64,000 nt of DNA from Corynebacterium macginleyi (lineage in GTDB: Bacteria; Actinomycetota; Actinomycetes; Mycobacteriales; Mycobacteriaceae): NCBI RefSeq assembly GCF_003688935.1, contig NZ_REGE01000001.1, positions 248,001 to 312,000 of the forward strand. Reading direction: 5' to 3'. Under the pieces are notes generated by a model. The model did no database searches. It was not told where the DNA came from and saw nothing but the letters and a program-made list of their open reading frames with translations. The position numbers and the translations under genes are program-made. Of this stretch, positions 18,983 to 31,035 are shown piece after piece (within the stretch, counting starts at the first letter, position 1; each line of letters opens with the position of its first letter).

Positions 18983-19774
18983 TTAATAGATATAAACCTT
19001 GTCCCCAATCTGGACATCGTTCCAGTAACGAACCGCTGCATTGTACGGCAAGTGGACACAACCGTTAGAGTCGACATTGGTGTCGTCCAGGTGGAAGGCG
19101 TGGCCGTTCCTGGTGAAGTAGATAGAGTACGGCATCGGCGCGTTATTGAACTCGCGGGAAACCTCGTCTTTCACCTTACGGTTGACGTGGAAGGTACCGC
19201 GCGGGGTTTCTTCACCCACCATGCCAGCGGACATAGATGGGGAGATATAGGAGACCTCTCCACTTTCCTGCAACCAGGTGCGGCGTCCGTCAAGGTCGAC
19301 ACAGATCTTAGCGTCTGCCGGGCAGGAGCCGCGGTCGAATTGGTTAGCGCGGCGCTGGTCCTCCGCCCGGCGCGCTGCTTCTTCGGCTCTCGACTTTTCT
19401 TCCGCAATCTGGTGTGCATGTGCGCGCTCGGCTGCCTCGCGAGCCAGGCGAGCTTCCTCGTTCTTCTGCGCAATTAGTCCCGGGAAGACAAATTCCAAGG
19501 CACTATCGACTGTGGATTGCACATTCGGCACCAGTTCCGGAGTGTACCTCTCAGCCTGGCTCAGGATGTCATTACGGGTCTGCCATGCTTGGTCGCGGGT
19601 CTGTCCGTAGAAGTTGTCAATCTGCTGCTGCGCATGAGCGCTAAGCTGCTGGAGACTAGGAAGTTGCTGAGCAGAGGCCGCTGGCGCGCCAACAGTAGTG
19701 CTTAAAGCCACGACACCAGCCACTGCTGGTGCAGCAACCGTGGCACTTAATTTGCGGAGGCTGAATTTAGACAT
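18983..19774 (-). CDS. Secreted L,D-transpeptidase (YkuD domain)
   Basis: 263 aa. A signal peptide ends near ASA-QQ (residue ~36). A helical Ala/Glu/Arg-rich region (residues ~40-145) resembling a coiled coil precedes a C-terminal YkuD catalytic domain. H228 (AFHLDDTN) and C239 (DSNGCVHLP) fit the HxnSxGChH/R active site. Such enzymes make 3-3 cross-links in peptidoglycan or attach proteins to it. It is a lone gene, terminated on its own, placed between map and infA. Confidence 0.9.
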   Translation of the reverse strand: MSKFSLRKLSATVAAPAVAGVVALSTTVGAPAASAQQLPSLQQLSAHAQQQIDNFYGQTRDQAWQTRNDILSQAERYTPELVPNVQSTVDSALEFVFPGLIAQKNEEARLAREAAERAHAHQIAEEKSRAEEAARRAEDQRRANQFDRGSCPADAKICVDLDGRRTWLQESGEVSYISPSMSAGMVGEETPRGTFHVNRKVKDEVSREFNNAPMPYSIYFTRNGHAFHLDDTNVDSNGCVHLPYNAAVRYWNDVQIGDKVYIY

Positions 19775-19843
19775 ACCGCCGAGTATAAACCTTTCAAGAG
19801 ATTACCGCCTAATTTAGGCAGTAATTTTTCTGGAAATATTTTT

Positions 19844-20638
19844 TTAAAACCGCCTGGTGAGGATGCGCGGACCATCCGCTGTCGCAGCTACAGTGTGCTC
19901 CCAGTGGGCGGCAACGGAACCATCGAGTGAGACTACTGTCCAGCCATCATCGAGCACCGCACTATCGACAGTGCCCAAAGTCAGCATAGGTTCGATAGCA
20001 AGGACGGATCCCTCTTCAATGAGAGGCCCGCGGCCAGGCTTTCCCTCATTTTCCAAGTAGGGTTCTTCGTGCATGGAACGACCAATACCATGGCCTCCGT
20101 AACCATCGACGATATAAAGGGAGACACCGAACTTATCTTCGGCGCGATAGGTTGCTTGCTCCAAGGCATGAGACACGTCCGTCAGCCGGTTGCCCGGTAT
20201 CATCGCCTGCAGCCCTTTCATAAGCACCCATTCGGTCGCGGCGTTCAACGCAGCAACGTTTGAATCCAGTTGACCGATGGGAAAGGACCAAGCGCTATCT
20301 CCTACCCACCCATCGAGGGTGGCGCCGCAGTCGATGGAGACGAGGTCGCCATCAGCAAGCACGGTGTCGGCATCGGGGACCCCATGCACAATGACGTCAT
20401 TGACGGAGGAACAGATGGAGCCCGGAAAGCCTTCGTACCCCTTAAAAGTCGGGGTAGCACCGGCATCGCGGATGGTCTGCTCAGCAACCGCATCGAGCTC
20501 GAGCGTGTTGACTCCGGGCGCTGCCGCGGCGCGGACGGCTTGAAGTGCCTTGCCGACGATCTCGCCAGCCGCTTGCATAGCATCTAGCTCGCCTGCGGTG
20601 CGGGCGGGAATGCGCTTGGCGCGGCGCCGGAAAGCCAT
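19844..20638 (-). CDS. map: Methionine aminopeptidase, type I
   Basis: 264 aa. Removes N-terminal Met cotranslationally. Metal-ligand motifs of the M24 fold are present: [18 protein letters not shown] (two Asp), [18 protein letters not shown] (His), and the two Glu in [10 protein letters not shown] and HWEHTVA. The ATG overlaps the adk stop by one base. Confidence 0.97.
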   Translation of the reverse strand: MAFRRRAKRIPARTAGELDAMQAAGEIVGKALQAVRAAAAPGVNTLELDAVAEQTIRDAGATPTFKGYEGFPGSICSSVNDVIVHGVPDADTVLADGDLVSIDCGATLDGWVGDSAWSFPIGQLDSNVAALNAATEWVLMKGLQAMIPGNRLTDVSHALEQATYRAEDKFGVSLYIVDGYGGHGIGRSMHEEPYLENEGKPGRGPLIEEGSVLAIEPMLTLGTVDSAVLDDGWTVVSLDGSVAAHWEHTVAATADGPRILTRRF

Positions 20639-21183
20639 TACCTCCCCAGCGCTTCCATCGCGCGCGCGCTGATTTCTTCGACGGAACCTTCTGCCTTAAT
20701 GGAGATAATGGACTCGCCATAGTGCTCAATGAGCGGAAAGGTCTCATCGCGGTAGACACCCAAGCGAGTGCGGATGGTTTCCTCGTTATCATCGGCGCGG
20801 CCGCGGGCCATCATGCGTTCGACGACGACATCCTCAGAAACCTCGAAGTTCAATACGCCATCGAGCTTTTCGCCCTTCTTGGACAATAGCTCTTCCAAGA
20901 TGTCTGCCTGCTCGGTGGTACGTGGGAAACCGTCCAGGAGGAATCCGTTCTTGGCATCGTCTTGGCTAAGTCGTTCTTCCACCATGCGCGCAGTGACATC
21001 GGTAGGCACGAGCTTACCGGCGTCAATATAGGACTTTGCCTCTACGCCCAGCGGCGTTCCCTCGCCGATATTAGCGCGGAAGAGATCGCCGGTGGAGATG
21101 TGCGGTACATCCAGTTTTTCACTCAGGATCGCTGCTTGAGTGCCTTTGCCAGCACCAGGAGGGCCGAGAAGTACAAGACGCAT
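20638..21183 (-). CDS. adk: Adenylate kinase (short form)
   Basis: 181 aa. It converts ATP + AMP to 2 ADP. P-loop [11 protein letters not shown] at residues 7-17, AMP-binding STGDLFRAN, and [11 protein letters not shown] are present. The LID is the short, zinc-free form, which explains the length below the usual ~214 aa. It overlaps both secY and map by one base. Confidence 0.97.
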   Translation of the reverse strand: MRLVLLGPPGAGKGTQAAILSEKLDVPHISTGDLFRANIGEGTPLGVEAKSYIDAGKLVPTDVTARMVEERLSQDDAKNGFLLDGFPRTTEQADILEELLSKKGEKLDGVLNFEVSEDVVVERMMARGRADDNEETIRTRLGVYRDETFPLIEHYGESIISIKAEGSVEEISARAMEALGR

Positions 21184-22508
21184 TATTTCAGTAGTCCTTC
21201 ATAGTTGGATTGGAGGAGTTGAGATTCGATCTGCTTGACCGTGGTCAAGGCGACGGAGACCATAATCAAGATGGCCGTACCACCAAAGGCGGAGGTACCG
21301 TTAGCAGAAGAGTTGCCGACGCCGAGGTCCAGGAGGATATTCGGCAGGATGGCGATCAACGCCAAGTACAGCGCGCCGACGCTCAATAAGCGATTCATGA
21401 CGAAGCCGAGATACTCGGCGGTGGGGCGACCCGGGCGAATACCAGGGATGAAGCCGCCATACTTCTTCATGTTGTCGGCTTGCTCAGCAGGGTCATACTG
21501 GACCGAGACGTAAAAGTATGCGAAGAAGATGGTCAATAGGAAGTACAAAACGATGTACTGCCAGGACGACGGTGCCTGCAGATGGGCAATAACATTGCGC
21601 TGCCACCAATTATCCGGGGTATTCACGGAGCTAGAGTTAACGATCTGTGTAATCAGCACCGGCATGTAGATAAGTGAGGAAGCGAAGATAACCGGGATAA
21701 CGCCAGCCTGGTTCACCTTCAACGGCAGGTAGGTAGAAGAACCGCCGTACTGGCGCCGACCCACCATGCGCTTGGCGTACTGCACCGGAATACGGCGCTG
21801 CCCCTGCTCGATGAAGGTAATACCCACGACCAGGACAATAAGACCTGCCAGTACCATGGCGAAGACCATCCCGCCGTTATTCTGCAGGATATTCACGCCA
21901 TCGGTAGGCAGGCGCGTAGCGATACCAGCGAAAATAAGCAGAGACATGCCATTGCCAATGCCCTTTTCCGTAATCAGCTCGCCCATCCACATCACGAGGA
22001 CGGCGCCAGCGGTCATAGTCACCACAAGCAGAACGAGGGTGAAGAAATTGCGGTCTTCCGCCAAGACCGGCACGCCCTGGCCCAGCAGCTGCTCGCGGTC
22101 CGCCAGCGCGACGATGCCGGAGGTTTGTAGCAGCGCCAGGGCGAGCGTGAGGTAGCGGGTGTACTGGGTCATTTTCGCCTGCCCAGACTGGCCTTCCTTC
22201 TTCAGCTGTTCGAAGCGTGGGATGACCACGGTCAGCAGCTGCACGATAATGGAAGCCGTAATGTAGGGCATGATGCCGATGGCAAAAATCGACAGTTGCA
22301 ACAGGGCGCCACCAGAAAACAGGTTAATCACGGAGTAAAGATCTCCTGATTCCTCTGTTAACTCACGCAGGCGTCCTGCAATTGACGCGTAATCGACACC
22401 CGGCGACGGGATTTGTGCGCCGATGCGGTACGCAATGATCATCGCGATGGTGAAGACGATCTTCTTACGTAGGTCGGCATCCTTAAAAGCCTGCAAAATG
22501 GCGTACAC
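21183..22508 (-). CDS. secY: Protein translocase subunit SecY
   Basis: 441 aa, ten membrane helices. Start is a GTG preceded by GGAGGA. SecY forms the protein-conducting channel. Recognisable segments include [13 protein letters not shown], the plug region after helix 1, [17 protein letters not shown] and [19 protein letters not shown]. In most bacteria secY directly follows rplO; here a 1.1-kb gap separates them. Confidence 0.98.
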   Translation of the reverse strand: MYAILQAFKDADLRKKIVFTIAMIIAYRIGAQIPSPGVDYASIAGRLRELTEESGDLYSVINLFSGGALLQLSIFAIGIMPYITASIIVQLLTVVIPRFEQLKKEGQSGQAKMTQYTRYLTLALALLQTSGIVALADREQLLGQGVPVLAEDRNFFTLVLLVVTMTAGAVLVMWMGELITEKGIGNGMSLLIFAGIATRLPTDGVNILQNNGGMVFAMVLAGLIVLVVGITFIEQGQRRIPVQYAKRMVGRRQYGGSSTYLPLKVNQAGVIPVIFASSLIYMPVLITQIVNSSSVNTPDNWWQRNVIAHLQAPSSWQYIVLYFLLTIFFAYFYVSVQYDPAEQADNMKKYGGFIPGIRPGRPTAEYLGFVMNRLLSVGALYLALIAILPNILLDLGVGNSSANGTSAFGGTAILIMVSVALTTVKQIESQLLQSNYEGLLK

Positions 22509-22903
22509 TACAAAATCCTCCTGGCCTACCGCTGCCCCGCGCGAATCTTAAAGATTCTTATCGCAGCACCACACGGAGGTGGACACTCTTTGGTTCCCAC
22601 AGGGCACCACATTCTTTCTTACTTGGCGTTAAGAAGTAAAGATGAGGAACCCCAAAGGAACGGTGGAACACTTTTGACCCCATTACCCTACCAGTCTTAT
22701 ACCTGCGCGCCACATCGAACCCGCTTTATGTGACAATAATTGCCCATTCTTTCGCCGTTGTTCTACTGGGGTTCACCTTGTTAATTATTTCCCTTGGCAG
22801 GTTTGTGCCGGCAGTGCTCCGGCCTTGCGCGCGCTAAACACCGAGGTAGTGATTGGTGTGAGACCAAGTTTGCAAATGAAATCTAAGGAACAAAATCACC
22901 CCG

Positions 22904-23287
22904 ATGACCAGTATTGGGGTAACCAGAGTCTGTAACCCTACTCCCCACCCCTGCCACCAGGAAGCCGTCGGTGGTTCGGTCACCGGCCCGGATGATGCCG
23001 ATTACAAGGTCGCCATAAATAGGCTCGGCGGACTTGCTTTTATAGCCATCCACTCACCCTGGTCCTCAGAGTATTCGCGCGTGCGTATGTGCACCTTGCA
23101 GCCGCTACCCGTCGACGCCGTACGCATCGAGGTCATCAAGGATTGGCCGACCCACAGGCAAAGCGGAGGCATCCTAATGCACAGCTTCCGCGACGACCCG
23201 TCGCTCCAATTCGGGCGCAAAACGGATACTCTCACCCCCACCGGCGAGATCCTCACCTGCTCGTGCGGGTATAAAACGCCAATATAG
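22904..23287 (+). CDS. Hypothetical protein in the rplO-secY gap
   Basis: 127-codon ATG frame opposite in direction to the ribosomal genes. Its middle and end have coding-like codon use, and the C-terminus carries a CxC motif (ILTCSCGYKTPI). AAGGA lies ~19 nt upstream, too far to be a convincing ribosome-binding site. No family recognised. It could be a remnant of an inserted gene. Around it, 22509-22903 holds the secY promoter region and nothing else I can support. Confidence 0.35.
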   Translation: MTSIGVTRVCNPTPHPCHQEAVGGSVTGPDDADYKVAINRLGGLAFIAIHSPWSSEYSRVRMCTLQPLPVDAVRIEVIKDWPTHRQSGGILMHSFRDDPSLQFGRKTDTLTPTGEILTCSCGYKTPI

Positions 23288-23340
23288 TCTCTTTACCGCA
23301 AACCTACGCCTGCAGATCGAGTGCTAGCCTTTGTCGTCAT

Positions 23341-23620
23341 ATGTGGAGCTGGGAGAGCAGCGCTCTTAACTGGTTGGGCAGGCACGCTGCGTGCTTTGCC
23401 GGTGACTTGGGCAGCAGGAAATCGCCGTACTTCGAGGTCTTTAACTCGCTCGAAAGATTCTAAGGACGCTACGGTGAGAAGCTCCCAACTACCTTTAAAG
23501 CAGTGACGGACCCAGACCACCGCCTTTCCAACCGATATGAAAGGACCGTGGACAAGACCTACTGCTATGCAACCAGCCGCATAGATCCACCACGCCCCCT
23601 GTTTTTCGCACATTAGGTGC
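23341..23620 (+). pseudogene. Possible decayed reading frame in the rplO-secY gap
   Basis: From ATG 23341 a 40-codon frame (MWSWESSALNWLGRHAACF...) stops at TAA in ...NSLERF, and the same frame continues beyond it with protein-like sequence (GRYGEKLPTTFKAV, DPDHRLSNRYERTVDKTY) to the hairpin. This suggests one interrupted gene of ~90 codons. Family not recognised; may be chance. Confidence 0.3.
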
Positions 23621-23635
23621 AAGAAACAGGGGGCG
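23593..23635. terminator. Strong hairpin after rplO
   Basis: CGCCCCCTGTTT and AAACAGGGGGCG form a 12-bp stem, extended inward by GCAC/GTGC, 20 nt beyond the rplO stop. Neither strand has a T-tract directly after it, so it may stall or protect transcripts more than terminate them. Confidence 0.55.
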
Positions 23636-23655
23636 TAACTTCTCTCCAGGTCGGA

Positions 23656-24102
23656 TTACTTGGTGTTGGCGGAACCGCCAGCAGCCTCAATCTTTTCTAC
23701 AGCGGACTTGGAGAACTTGTCTGCGGTGACATTCAACTTAACGTTGATCTCGCCACTGCCCAGAACCTTAACCGGCTTCTTAGCGCGAACGAGACCAGCA
23801 GCTGCGATGTCAGCGGCGGTAACGTCGCTGCCATCGGCAAACTTCTTGGCCAGGTCAGCCACATTAACAACCTGGTACTCAACGTGGTTCGGGTTCTTGA
23901 ATCCCTTCAACTTAGGCAGACGCATGTGGATGGGCATCTGTCCGCCCTCAAAAGCAGCGGAAACCTGCTTACGAGCGCCGGTACCCTTGGTGCCGCGACC
24001 AGCGGTCTTACCCTTGGATGCCTCACCGCGTCCAACGCGGGTCTTGGGCTTATTTGCTCCTGCGGTTGGGCGCAGGTCGTGTAGCTTGATGATTTCAGCC
24101 AT
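23656..24102 (-). CDS. rplO: 50S ribosomal protein L15
   Basis: 148 aa: [33 protein letters not shown] split over two glycine-rich motifs at the N-terminus, then [18 protein letters not shown]. Late-assembly 50S protein. Last gene of the rpsH-rplO run and followed by a hairpin. Confidence 0.97.
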   Translation of the reverse strand: MAEIIKLHDLRPTAGANKPKTRVGRGEASKGKTAGRGTKGTGARKQVSAAFEGGQMPIHMRLPKLKGFKNPNHVEYQVVNVADLAKKFADGSDVTAADIAAAGLVRAKKPVKVLGSGEINVKLNVTADKFSKSAVEKIEAAGGSANTK

Positions 24103-24105
24103 GGT

Positions 24106-24291
24106 TTACTCCCCTGCCACTTCTTCAACGGTGACCAGGTGGCGAACCTTGTGAACCATGCCGCGGATAATCGGGGTGTCCTGCTTAATCACGGACTGAC
24201 CGATGCGCTTGAGACCCAGAGCCTCAATATTCTTGCGGTGATTCGGTTTGGTGCCCACCAGGCCCTTTACCTGTGTAATCTTCAGAGCCAT
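24106..24291 (-). CDS. rpmD: 50S ribosomal protein L30
   Basis: 61 aa, full length. [20 protein letters not shown] and the [13 protein letters not shown] segment are characteristic. Three-nt gaps separate it from rpsE and rplO. Confidence 0.97.
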   Translation of the reverse strand: MALKITQVKGLVGTKPNHRKNIEALGLKRIGQSVIKQDTPIIRGMVHKVRHLVTVEEVAGE

Positions 24292-24294
24292 TGT

Positions 24295-24918
24295 TTATGC
24301 CTCCTGACCTGCGCGCTTGCGCAGCATACGGGCCGGGGTGACCTCTTCGAGGGACTTGCCACGGCGTGCGGCAACCTCTTCGGGGCGGACCAGCTGCTTG
24401 AGGCCGTCCACGGTAGCGCGGACGACGTTGAGTGCATTGTCGGAGCCCAGGGACTTCGACAGAATGTCCTGCACGCCGGCGCATTCAAGCACTGGACGAG
24501 CAGCGCCGCCGGCGATGACACCAGTACCAGGAGCGGCGGGCTTCATCATGACGATGCCCGCTGCGTCACGTCCCTCTACCGGGTGGGTGATGGTGCCTGC
24601 AACCATAGGTACACGGAAGAAGTTCTTGCGAGCCTCTTCTGCACCCTTCTGGATTGCAGCCGGAACTTCCTTAGCCTTGCCGTAGCCGACACCTACCTGG
24701 CCCTGGCCGTCACCAACGACGACGAGAGCGGTGAAGGACATATTGCGGCCACCCTTGACGGTCTTGGAGACGCGGTTGATGGTCACGACGCGCTCAATGT
24801 ACTTATCGCGCTCGTTATCCTGCTGGTTACGACGATCATTGCGACGGCCGTTGCCGCCTCGGTTGTTCTTGTTGTTCTCGGCGGAGCGTCCGCCGTCACG
24901 CTGTTCACGGTCCGACAT
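24295..24918 (-). CDS. rpsE: 30S ribosomal protein S5
   Basis: 207 aa. The core holds the double-stranded RNA-binding motif ([37 protein letters not shown]). The first ~35 residues are an Asn/Arg/Asp-rich low-complexity extension. S5 takes part in decoding accuracy. Confidence 0.97.
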   Translation of the reverse strand: MSDREQRDGGRSAENNKNNRGGNGRRNDRRNQQDNERDKYIERVVTINRVSKTVKGGRNMSFTALVVVGDGQGQVGVGYGKAKEVPAAIQKGAEEARKNFFRVPMVAGTITHPVEGRDAAGIVMMKPAAPGTGVIAGGAARPVLECAGVQDILSKSLGSDNALNVVRATVDGLKQLVRPEEVAARRGKSLEEVTPARMLRKRAGQEA

Positions 24919-24958
24919 TACGCGATCCTTCCGTTGATGTTTCCGTTGACGATGATCA

Positions 24959-25360
24959 TTAGAACTTCAGACCACCTTCACGTGCGGCGTCTGCCAGCGC
25001 AGCGACGCGGCCGTGGTACTTGTAGCCTGCGCGGTCAAAGACGACCTGCTCAATGCCAGCGGCCTTGGCGCGCTCAGCAATGAGTTCGCCTACCTTGGCA
25101 GCCTTTGCCTTCTTATCGCCCTCGAGTGCACGGACATCCGCTTCCATGGAAGATGCGGAGACCAGGGTATGGCCAGCAAGGTCATCGATAACCTGGACGT
25201 GCATGTGGCGAGAGGAGCGGTGAAGGACCAAACGCGGGGACTCAGGGGTGCCACGGAGGGTTTTACGGATACGGAAGTGGCGGCGTGCGCGTGCTTCGCG
25301 ACGTCGAGAAGAAATGTCCTTGCCGACTGGAGTGCGCTTCGTGTTTTCAGTGTTTGCCAT
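24959..25360 (-). CDS. rplR: 50S ribosomal protein L18
   Basis: 133 aa; binds 5S r[39 protein letters not shown] and the C-terminal [22 protein letters not shown] are typical. Sits 3 nt after rplF; a 40-bp gap precedes rpsE. Confidence 0.97.
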   Translation of the reverse strand: MANTENTKRTPVGKDISSRRREARARRHFRIRKTLRGTPESPRLVLHRSSRHMHVQVIDDLAGHTLVSASSMEADVRALEGDKKAKAAKVGELIAERAKAAGIEQVVFDRAGYKYHGRVAALADAAREGGLKF

Positions 25361-25363
25361 TGC

Positions 25364-25900
25364 TTACTTACCCGTCTTTCCGACCTTGCGACGGATCTGC
25401 TCGCCTTCGTAGCGAATACCTTTGCCCTTGTAAGGATCGTCCTTACGCAGGCGACGGATATTAGCAGCGATCTGTCCGACTAGTTGCTTGTCAATACCGG
25501 TAATGGACAGCTTAGTGTTGCCGTCCACTGCGAAGGTGATTCCCTCCGGAGCCTTGATGAGGATCGGGTGGGAGTAACCCAGGCTGAATTCCAGGTCCTG
25601 GCCCTTCTGCTGCACACGGTAACCGACACCAAAGATTTCCATCTTGATGGTGAAGCCCTCAGTCACGCCGATGACGGCGTTATTGAGCAGCGAACGGGAC
25701 AGACCGTGCAGTGCACGGTTCTTGCGGTGATCATCAGGGCGGGAAACGGTCAAGATGCCGTCTTCTAGGTTGATGGCGATCGGATCCGGAACGCTGACGC
25801 TCTGGGCACCCTTAGGGCCCTTGACCTCAACATCTTGGCCGTTGATGTTAATTTCGACGCCATTTGGTACGGCGATCGGTGCTAAACCAACTCGAGACAT
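25364..25900 (-). CDS. rplF: 50S ribosomal protein L6
   Basis: 178 aa; two repeated L6 domains. [17 protein letters not shown] at the N-terminus and the family signature [16 protein letters not shown] at the C-terminus. Confidence 0.98.
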   Translation of the reverse strand: MSRVGLAPIAVPNGVEININGQDVEVKGPKGAQSVSVPDPIAINLEDGILTVSRPDDHRKNRALHGLSRSLLNNAVIGVTEGFTIKMEIFGVGYRVQQKGQDLEFSLGYSHPILIKAPEGITFAVDGNTKLSITGIDKQLVGQIAANIRRLRKDDPYKGKGIRYEGEQIRRKVGKTGK

Positions 25901-25915
25901 GTGTCAAACCTCCCT

Positions 25916-26299
25916 TTACCAGACGTAGGCGAGAACTTCTCCGCCTACGCCCTTCTCCTCAGCCTGACGGTCAGTCAGCACACCGTGGGACGTGGAAATG
26001 ATAGCCACGCCCAGGCCGCCCAAGACCTTTGGCAGTTCGGTGGACTTTGCGTACACACGCAGACCCGGCTTAGACACGCGACGCAGGCCAGACAGGGAGC
26101 GCTCGCGGTTGTTGTACTTCAGCTCGAGGGACAGGGTGTGGCCCTCGACGGTATAGTCAGCGATGTAGCCTTCCTGCTTCAAGATGTCAGCAATATTTGC
26201 CTTCAGCTTGGAGGTAGGCATCGACACGGTGTCATGGTGCGCATTACTTGCGTTGCGCACGCGCGACAGCATGTCGGCAATAGGATCAGTCATAGTCAT
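25916..26299 (-). CDS. rpsH: 30S ribosomal protein S8
   Basis: 127 aa; [17 protein letters not shown] at the start and [20 protein letters not shown] at the end. An alternative ATG two codons in (26293) is equally possible. It heads the rpsH-rplF-rplR-rpsE-rpmD-rplO transcript. In E. coli the gene would directly follow rplE (and rpsN); here 17 kb of other genes intervene. Confidence 0.97.
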   Translation of the reverse strand: MTMTDPIADMLSRVRNASNAHHDTVSMPTSKLKANIADILKQEGYIADYTVEGHTLSLELKYNNRERSLSGLRRVSKPGLRVYAKSTELPKVLGGLGVAIISTSHGVLTDRQAEEKGVGGEVLAYVW

Positions 26300-26650
26300 A
26301 TGAGTGACCGTGTACCTTTCTCGTTGCGGTTCCCGCGTTGTTTCGCATCGCGGTGACGCGACGCCACCCCGCGCCCCAGCAAAAGGGCGTGCGTTATCCG
26401 TGTGATTTCGGGCTACTCATCGCCCCGCACGGTCAATACCGCCGGCGCTCGCTGCCCTTTGATGCATACACGGTCCGCCACAACGGGGCAGTGGGCCTAC
26501 AACAAAGTTGAAATGAAATTCTTGAATTGCGGATACTCATCCCCCATGTGAGCTGCATAAACAGCGTGCGGGCACGATTCCAAGCGTCTACATTACACGT
26601 CGACCTGGCATTTTCCAAAATTCTCCCTGCTTATCGGTAAGCTTGCCGGC
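26300..26650. other. Leader/promoter region between rpsH and the fdhF frame
   Basis: This 351-bp divergent gap must hold the promoter and leader of the rpsH transcript. On the minus strand CGCGGGGTG can pair with CACCGCG upstream of rpsH. The fdhF frame is open from 26561 but has no ATG, GTG or TTG. No other gene is visible. Confidence 0.5.
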
Positions 26651-28960
<2,310 letters not shown>

Positions 28961-28978
28961 GTCGCCGCAACCCCCGTT

Positions 28979-28999
28979 AGTCCCGCCGCGAGCGGGACT
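28979..28999 (+). terminator. Short hairpin after fdhF
   Basis: AGTCCCGC pairs with GCGGGACT around a 5-nt loop, followed by TTCGCGG. It lies between fdhF and the next gene; weak T-tract, so it could attenuate more than terminate. Confidence 0.5.
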
Positions 29000-29038
29000 T
29001 TCGCGGTTGTAGACACGGCCGCGACTACAGTTGAGTTC

Positions 29039-29284
29039 ATGACTGAAGACAAAGACCCCATCCAGACCGCGCACGAGTGGCTTGAAGAGGCCGCAACGAC
29101 GCTGGGTCTCGATCCGCACGACGCCACGGCGCTGGTGCGCGAGCTGCTCGATCTCACCAAGGACGTCGCGCACAATCGCTTCCGCCCGGCCGCCCCGCTC
29201 ACCGCCTTCGTGGTCGGTCTGGCCAGCAAAGACGTTGAGGAAGCCCGCGCCAACATCGCCGAGCTGAAGGAAGCCGTGCAGTAG
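29039..29284 (+). CDS. Small conserved protein of formate dehydrogenase loci (DUF6457-like)
   Basis: 81 aa, all-helical, acidic, with AHEWLEEAATTLGLD and a final ARANIAELKEA. I recognise it as the small protein often placed with fdhF/fdhD or MoCo genes in actinobacteria (a gene of this size also lies between fdhF and fdhD in C. glutamicum). Its stop overlaps the fdhD GTG start by one base, so the two are coupled. Function unknown; an accessory role in cofactor insertion is only inference. Confidence 0.75.
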   Translation: MTEDKDPIQTAHEWLEEAATTLGLDPHDATALVRELLDLTKDVAHNRFRPAAPLTAFVVGLASKDVEEARANIAELKEAVQ

Positions 29285-30114
29285 TGGCGGGCCGCACCAC
29301 CTCCAAGTTCGCGGTCACCAAGGTCCACCTCAACGAGGAGCGCACGCAGGTCACCCGGGTCGATACCCGCGCCGATACCGTCGCTGGCGAGGAGCCGCTC
29401 GAAATCCGCGTCGATGGCCAGACACTCACCACGACCATGCGCACCCCCGGCCACGACGTTGAGCTCGCCCATGGATTCCTCCATTCCGAGGGCCACATCC
29501 AGGCCGCCCGCGACATCGAGTCCGCCAAGTACTGCGAGGGCGCCACCCGCGACGGTGTCAACACCTACAACCTCCTTGACATTGAGATGCGCGACGACAA
29601 CGTCATCTCGCTCAAAGACTTACGCCTAACACTCACCAACTCCGCGTGCGGCGTGTGCGGTACCTCGTCCATCGAGGAGCTAGCCAAGAAGACCCGTTAC
29701 CCCATCCCCCACGTGCCGGTCGACCCGCTCGTTATCGCCCAGCTGCCGGATAGGCTGCGCGAGGGCCAGAAGCAGTTTCGCAAGACCGGCGGCATCCACG
29801 CCGCTGGCGCCTTCACGCTGGGTGGCGAGCCCATCGTCTTCCGCGAAGACGTCGGCCGCCACAACGCCGCGGACAAGGTCATCGGCCACCTGCTCATGGA
29901 GGGCTTGCTTCCGGCCAGCGATCTCATCCTCGTGATGAGCTCGCGCGCCAGCTTCGAGCTCGTGCAGAAGGCTGCGATGGCGGGCTTCGGCCAGCTCGTG
30001 GCGGTATCGGCAGCCTCCTCGCTCGCCGTGGACACTGCCCGCAAAACCGGCATGGCGCTCGTCGGCTTCGCACGCGGCGACCGCTTCAACCTTTACTCGG
30101 GAGACCTGAAATGA
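29284..30114 (+). CDS. fdhD: Formate dehydrogenase accessory sulfurtransferase FdhD
   Basis: 276 aa from GTG 29284. FdhD moves sulfur from IscS to the molybdenum cofactor of formate dehydrogenase. The essential loop ACGVCG (CxxC, within NSACGVCGTSSIEE) is present, as are EEPLEIRVDG, HDVELAHGFLHSEG, FREDVGRHNAADKVIG and SSRASFELVQKAA. It looks fully intact although its target fdhF is interrupted. Overlaps the next gene by 4 nt (ATGA). Confidence 0.95.
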   Translation: MAGRTTSKFAVTKVHLNEERTQVTRVDTRADTVAGEEPLEIRVDGQTLTTTMRTPGHDVELAHGFLHSEGHIQAARDIESAKYCEGATRDGVNTYNLLDIEMRDDNVISLKDLRLTLTNSACGVCGTSSIEELAKKTRYPIPHVPVDPLVIAQLPDRLREGQKQFRKTGGIHAAGAFTLGGEPIVFREDVGRHNAADKVIGHLLMEGLLPASDLILVMSSRASFELVQKAAMAGFGQLVAVSAASSLAVDTARKTGMALVGFARGDRFNLYSGDLK

Positions 30115-30653
30115 ACCTTATCGATTTCCTCGTCAACGTCGAGCTGGACACTCCGCGCCCCGACTACCGCGCGCTGCTCATCACCGCACGCAACGTCACT
30201 TCCCCGGCTGCCGACACCCCCGCCGCCCCGTCAGCGTTCCAGCCCCATGTCGCCGCGTGGCGCGCGGCGTGGCAGAACGCCGGGCTCGATCCCGCGCTTT
30301 TTGAGCTGGGCGCCCAGCCTTCCGATGCCCCCGTGGTTGCCCTCGGCAACGCCGTCGCCCGCCGTTTCGAGCTGCCGATCACGACGTTTGCCCTCGATGG
30401 CTTCGAGGGCCCAGTGCGCATCGAGGTAGGAACCGCTACCGTGCGCGATGCCGCGGGTAGTGCCGCGCGGCGCTTCCGGCCCGAGCACCGAGTCCAGCCC
30501 ACGCCGGAGATCACCAGCGTGCTCTATATCCTCGAGGCTCTGGATCCGCTCACGGACGACGATTTGCGCCTGGCGGCCGATGACATCCTCGACGCCCTGC
30601 GCGCGGCGAACCCTGATGTCGAGGTCGCCCAGCGCATCCTGCGCCCCGAATAA
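30111..30653 (+). CDS. B3/4-like domain protein
   Basis: 180 aa. Segments such as AAWRAAWQNAGLDPALF, NAVARRFELPITTFALDG and the end TSVLYILEALDPLTDDDLRLAADD resemble stand-alone B3/4 domains (the editing/tRNA-binding fold of phenylalanyl-tRNA synthetase beta). The metal or substrate residues cannot be checked by eye. It overlaps fdhD by 4 nt and so belongs to the fdh operon. The role there is unclear. Confidence 0.55.
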   Translation: MNLIDFLVNVELDTPRPDYRALLITARNVTSPAADTPAAPSAFQPHVAAWRAAWQNAGLDPALFELGAQPSDAPVVALGNAVARRFELPITTFALDGFEGPVRIEVGTATVRDAAGSAARRFRPEHRVQPTPEITSVLYILEALDPLTDDDLRLAADDILDALRAANPDVEVAQRILRPE

Positions 30654-30673
30654 CTCCGCGCGCCGAGTAAGCG

Positions 30674-31035
30674 CTAGTGTGCAGCGCGCACGTCGAGGAA
30701 CCCGCGCAGCAGCGCATTGCGGCGGCGGGTGCCGGACTCGAAGGTCTCGGCGTCGTTGCCGTAGGCGGCATCGACTTGCGCGTACACCTCGTCGAGATGC
30801 GACATGTCGGGCACTCCGGCGACAAGCTCGGTGTCCCAAGCTCCCGCGATATGTTCGATAATCGACTTGATGCCCTCGGGGCCGCCGCCCAAGCGGTTGG
30901 ACTCGAACGGGCCTGTGGCCGCGTCGGCGAGTTCTGCGCGCACGTCCGTCATGCGCACCTGCCACCCCGCGTCGACGAAGCGCTGGGCAAACGAGAAACC
31001 GATCAGGCCGCCACTACAAGCAATGCTGTCTTCAT
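30674..31035 (-). pseudogene. 3-hydroxyacyl-CoA dehydrogenase-like gene, truncated and frameshifted
   Basis: From ATG 31035 the start reads MKTALLVV. A shift of frame is then needed to continue into GGLIGFSFAQRFVDAGWQVRMTDV, a Rossmann NAD-binding motif. After only ~20 more residues the sequence jumps to what in this family (hydroxyacyl-CoA, carnitine and L-gulonate dehydrogenases) is the C-terminal part (GPFESNRLGGGPEGIKSIIEH and on to RRRNALLRGF). About 200 central residues, including the catalytic region, are missing. So there is an internal in-frame deletion plus an N-terminal frameshift. The 94-codon open frame within it (30674-30958) is unlikely to be functional. Confidence 0.7.
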
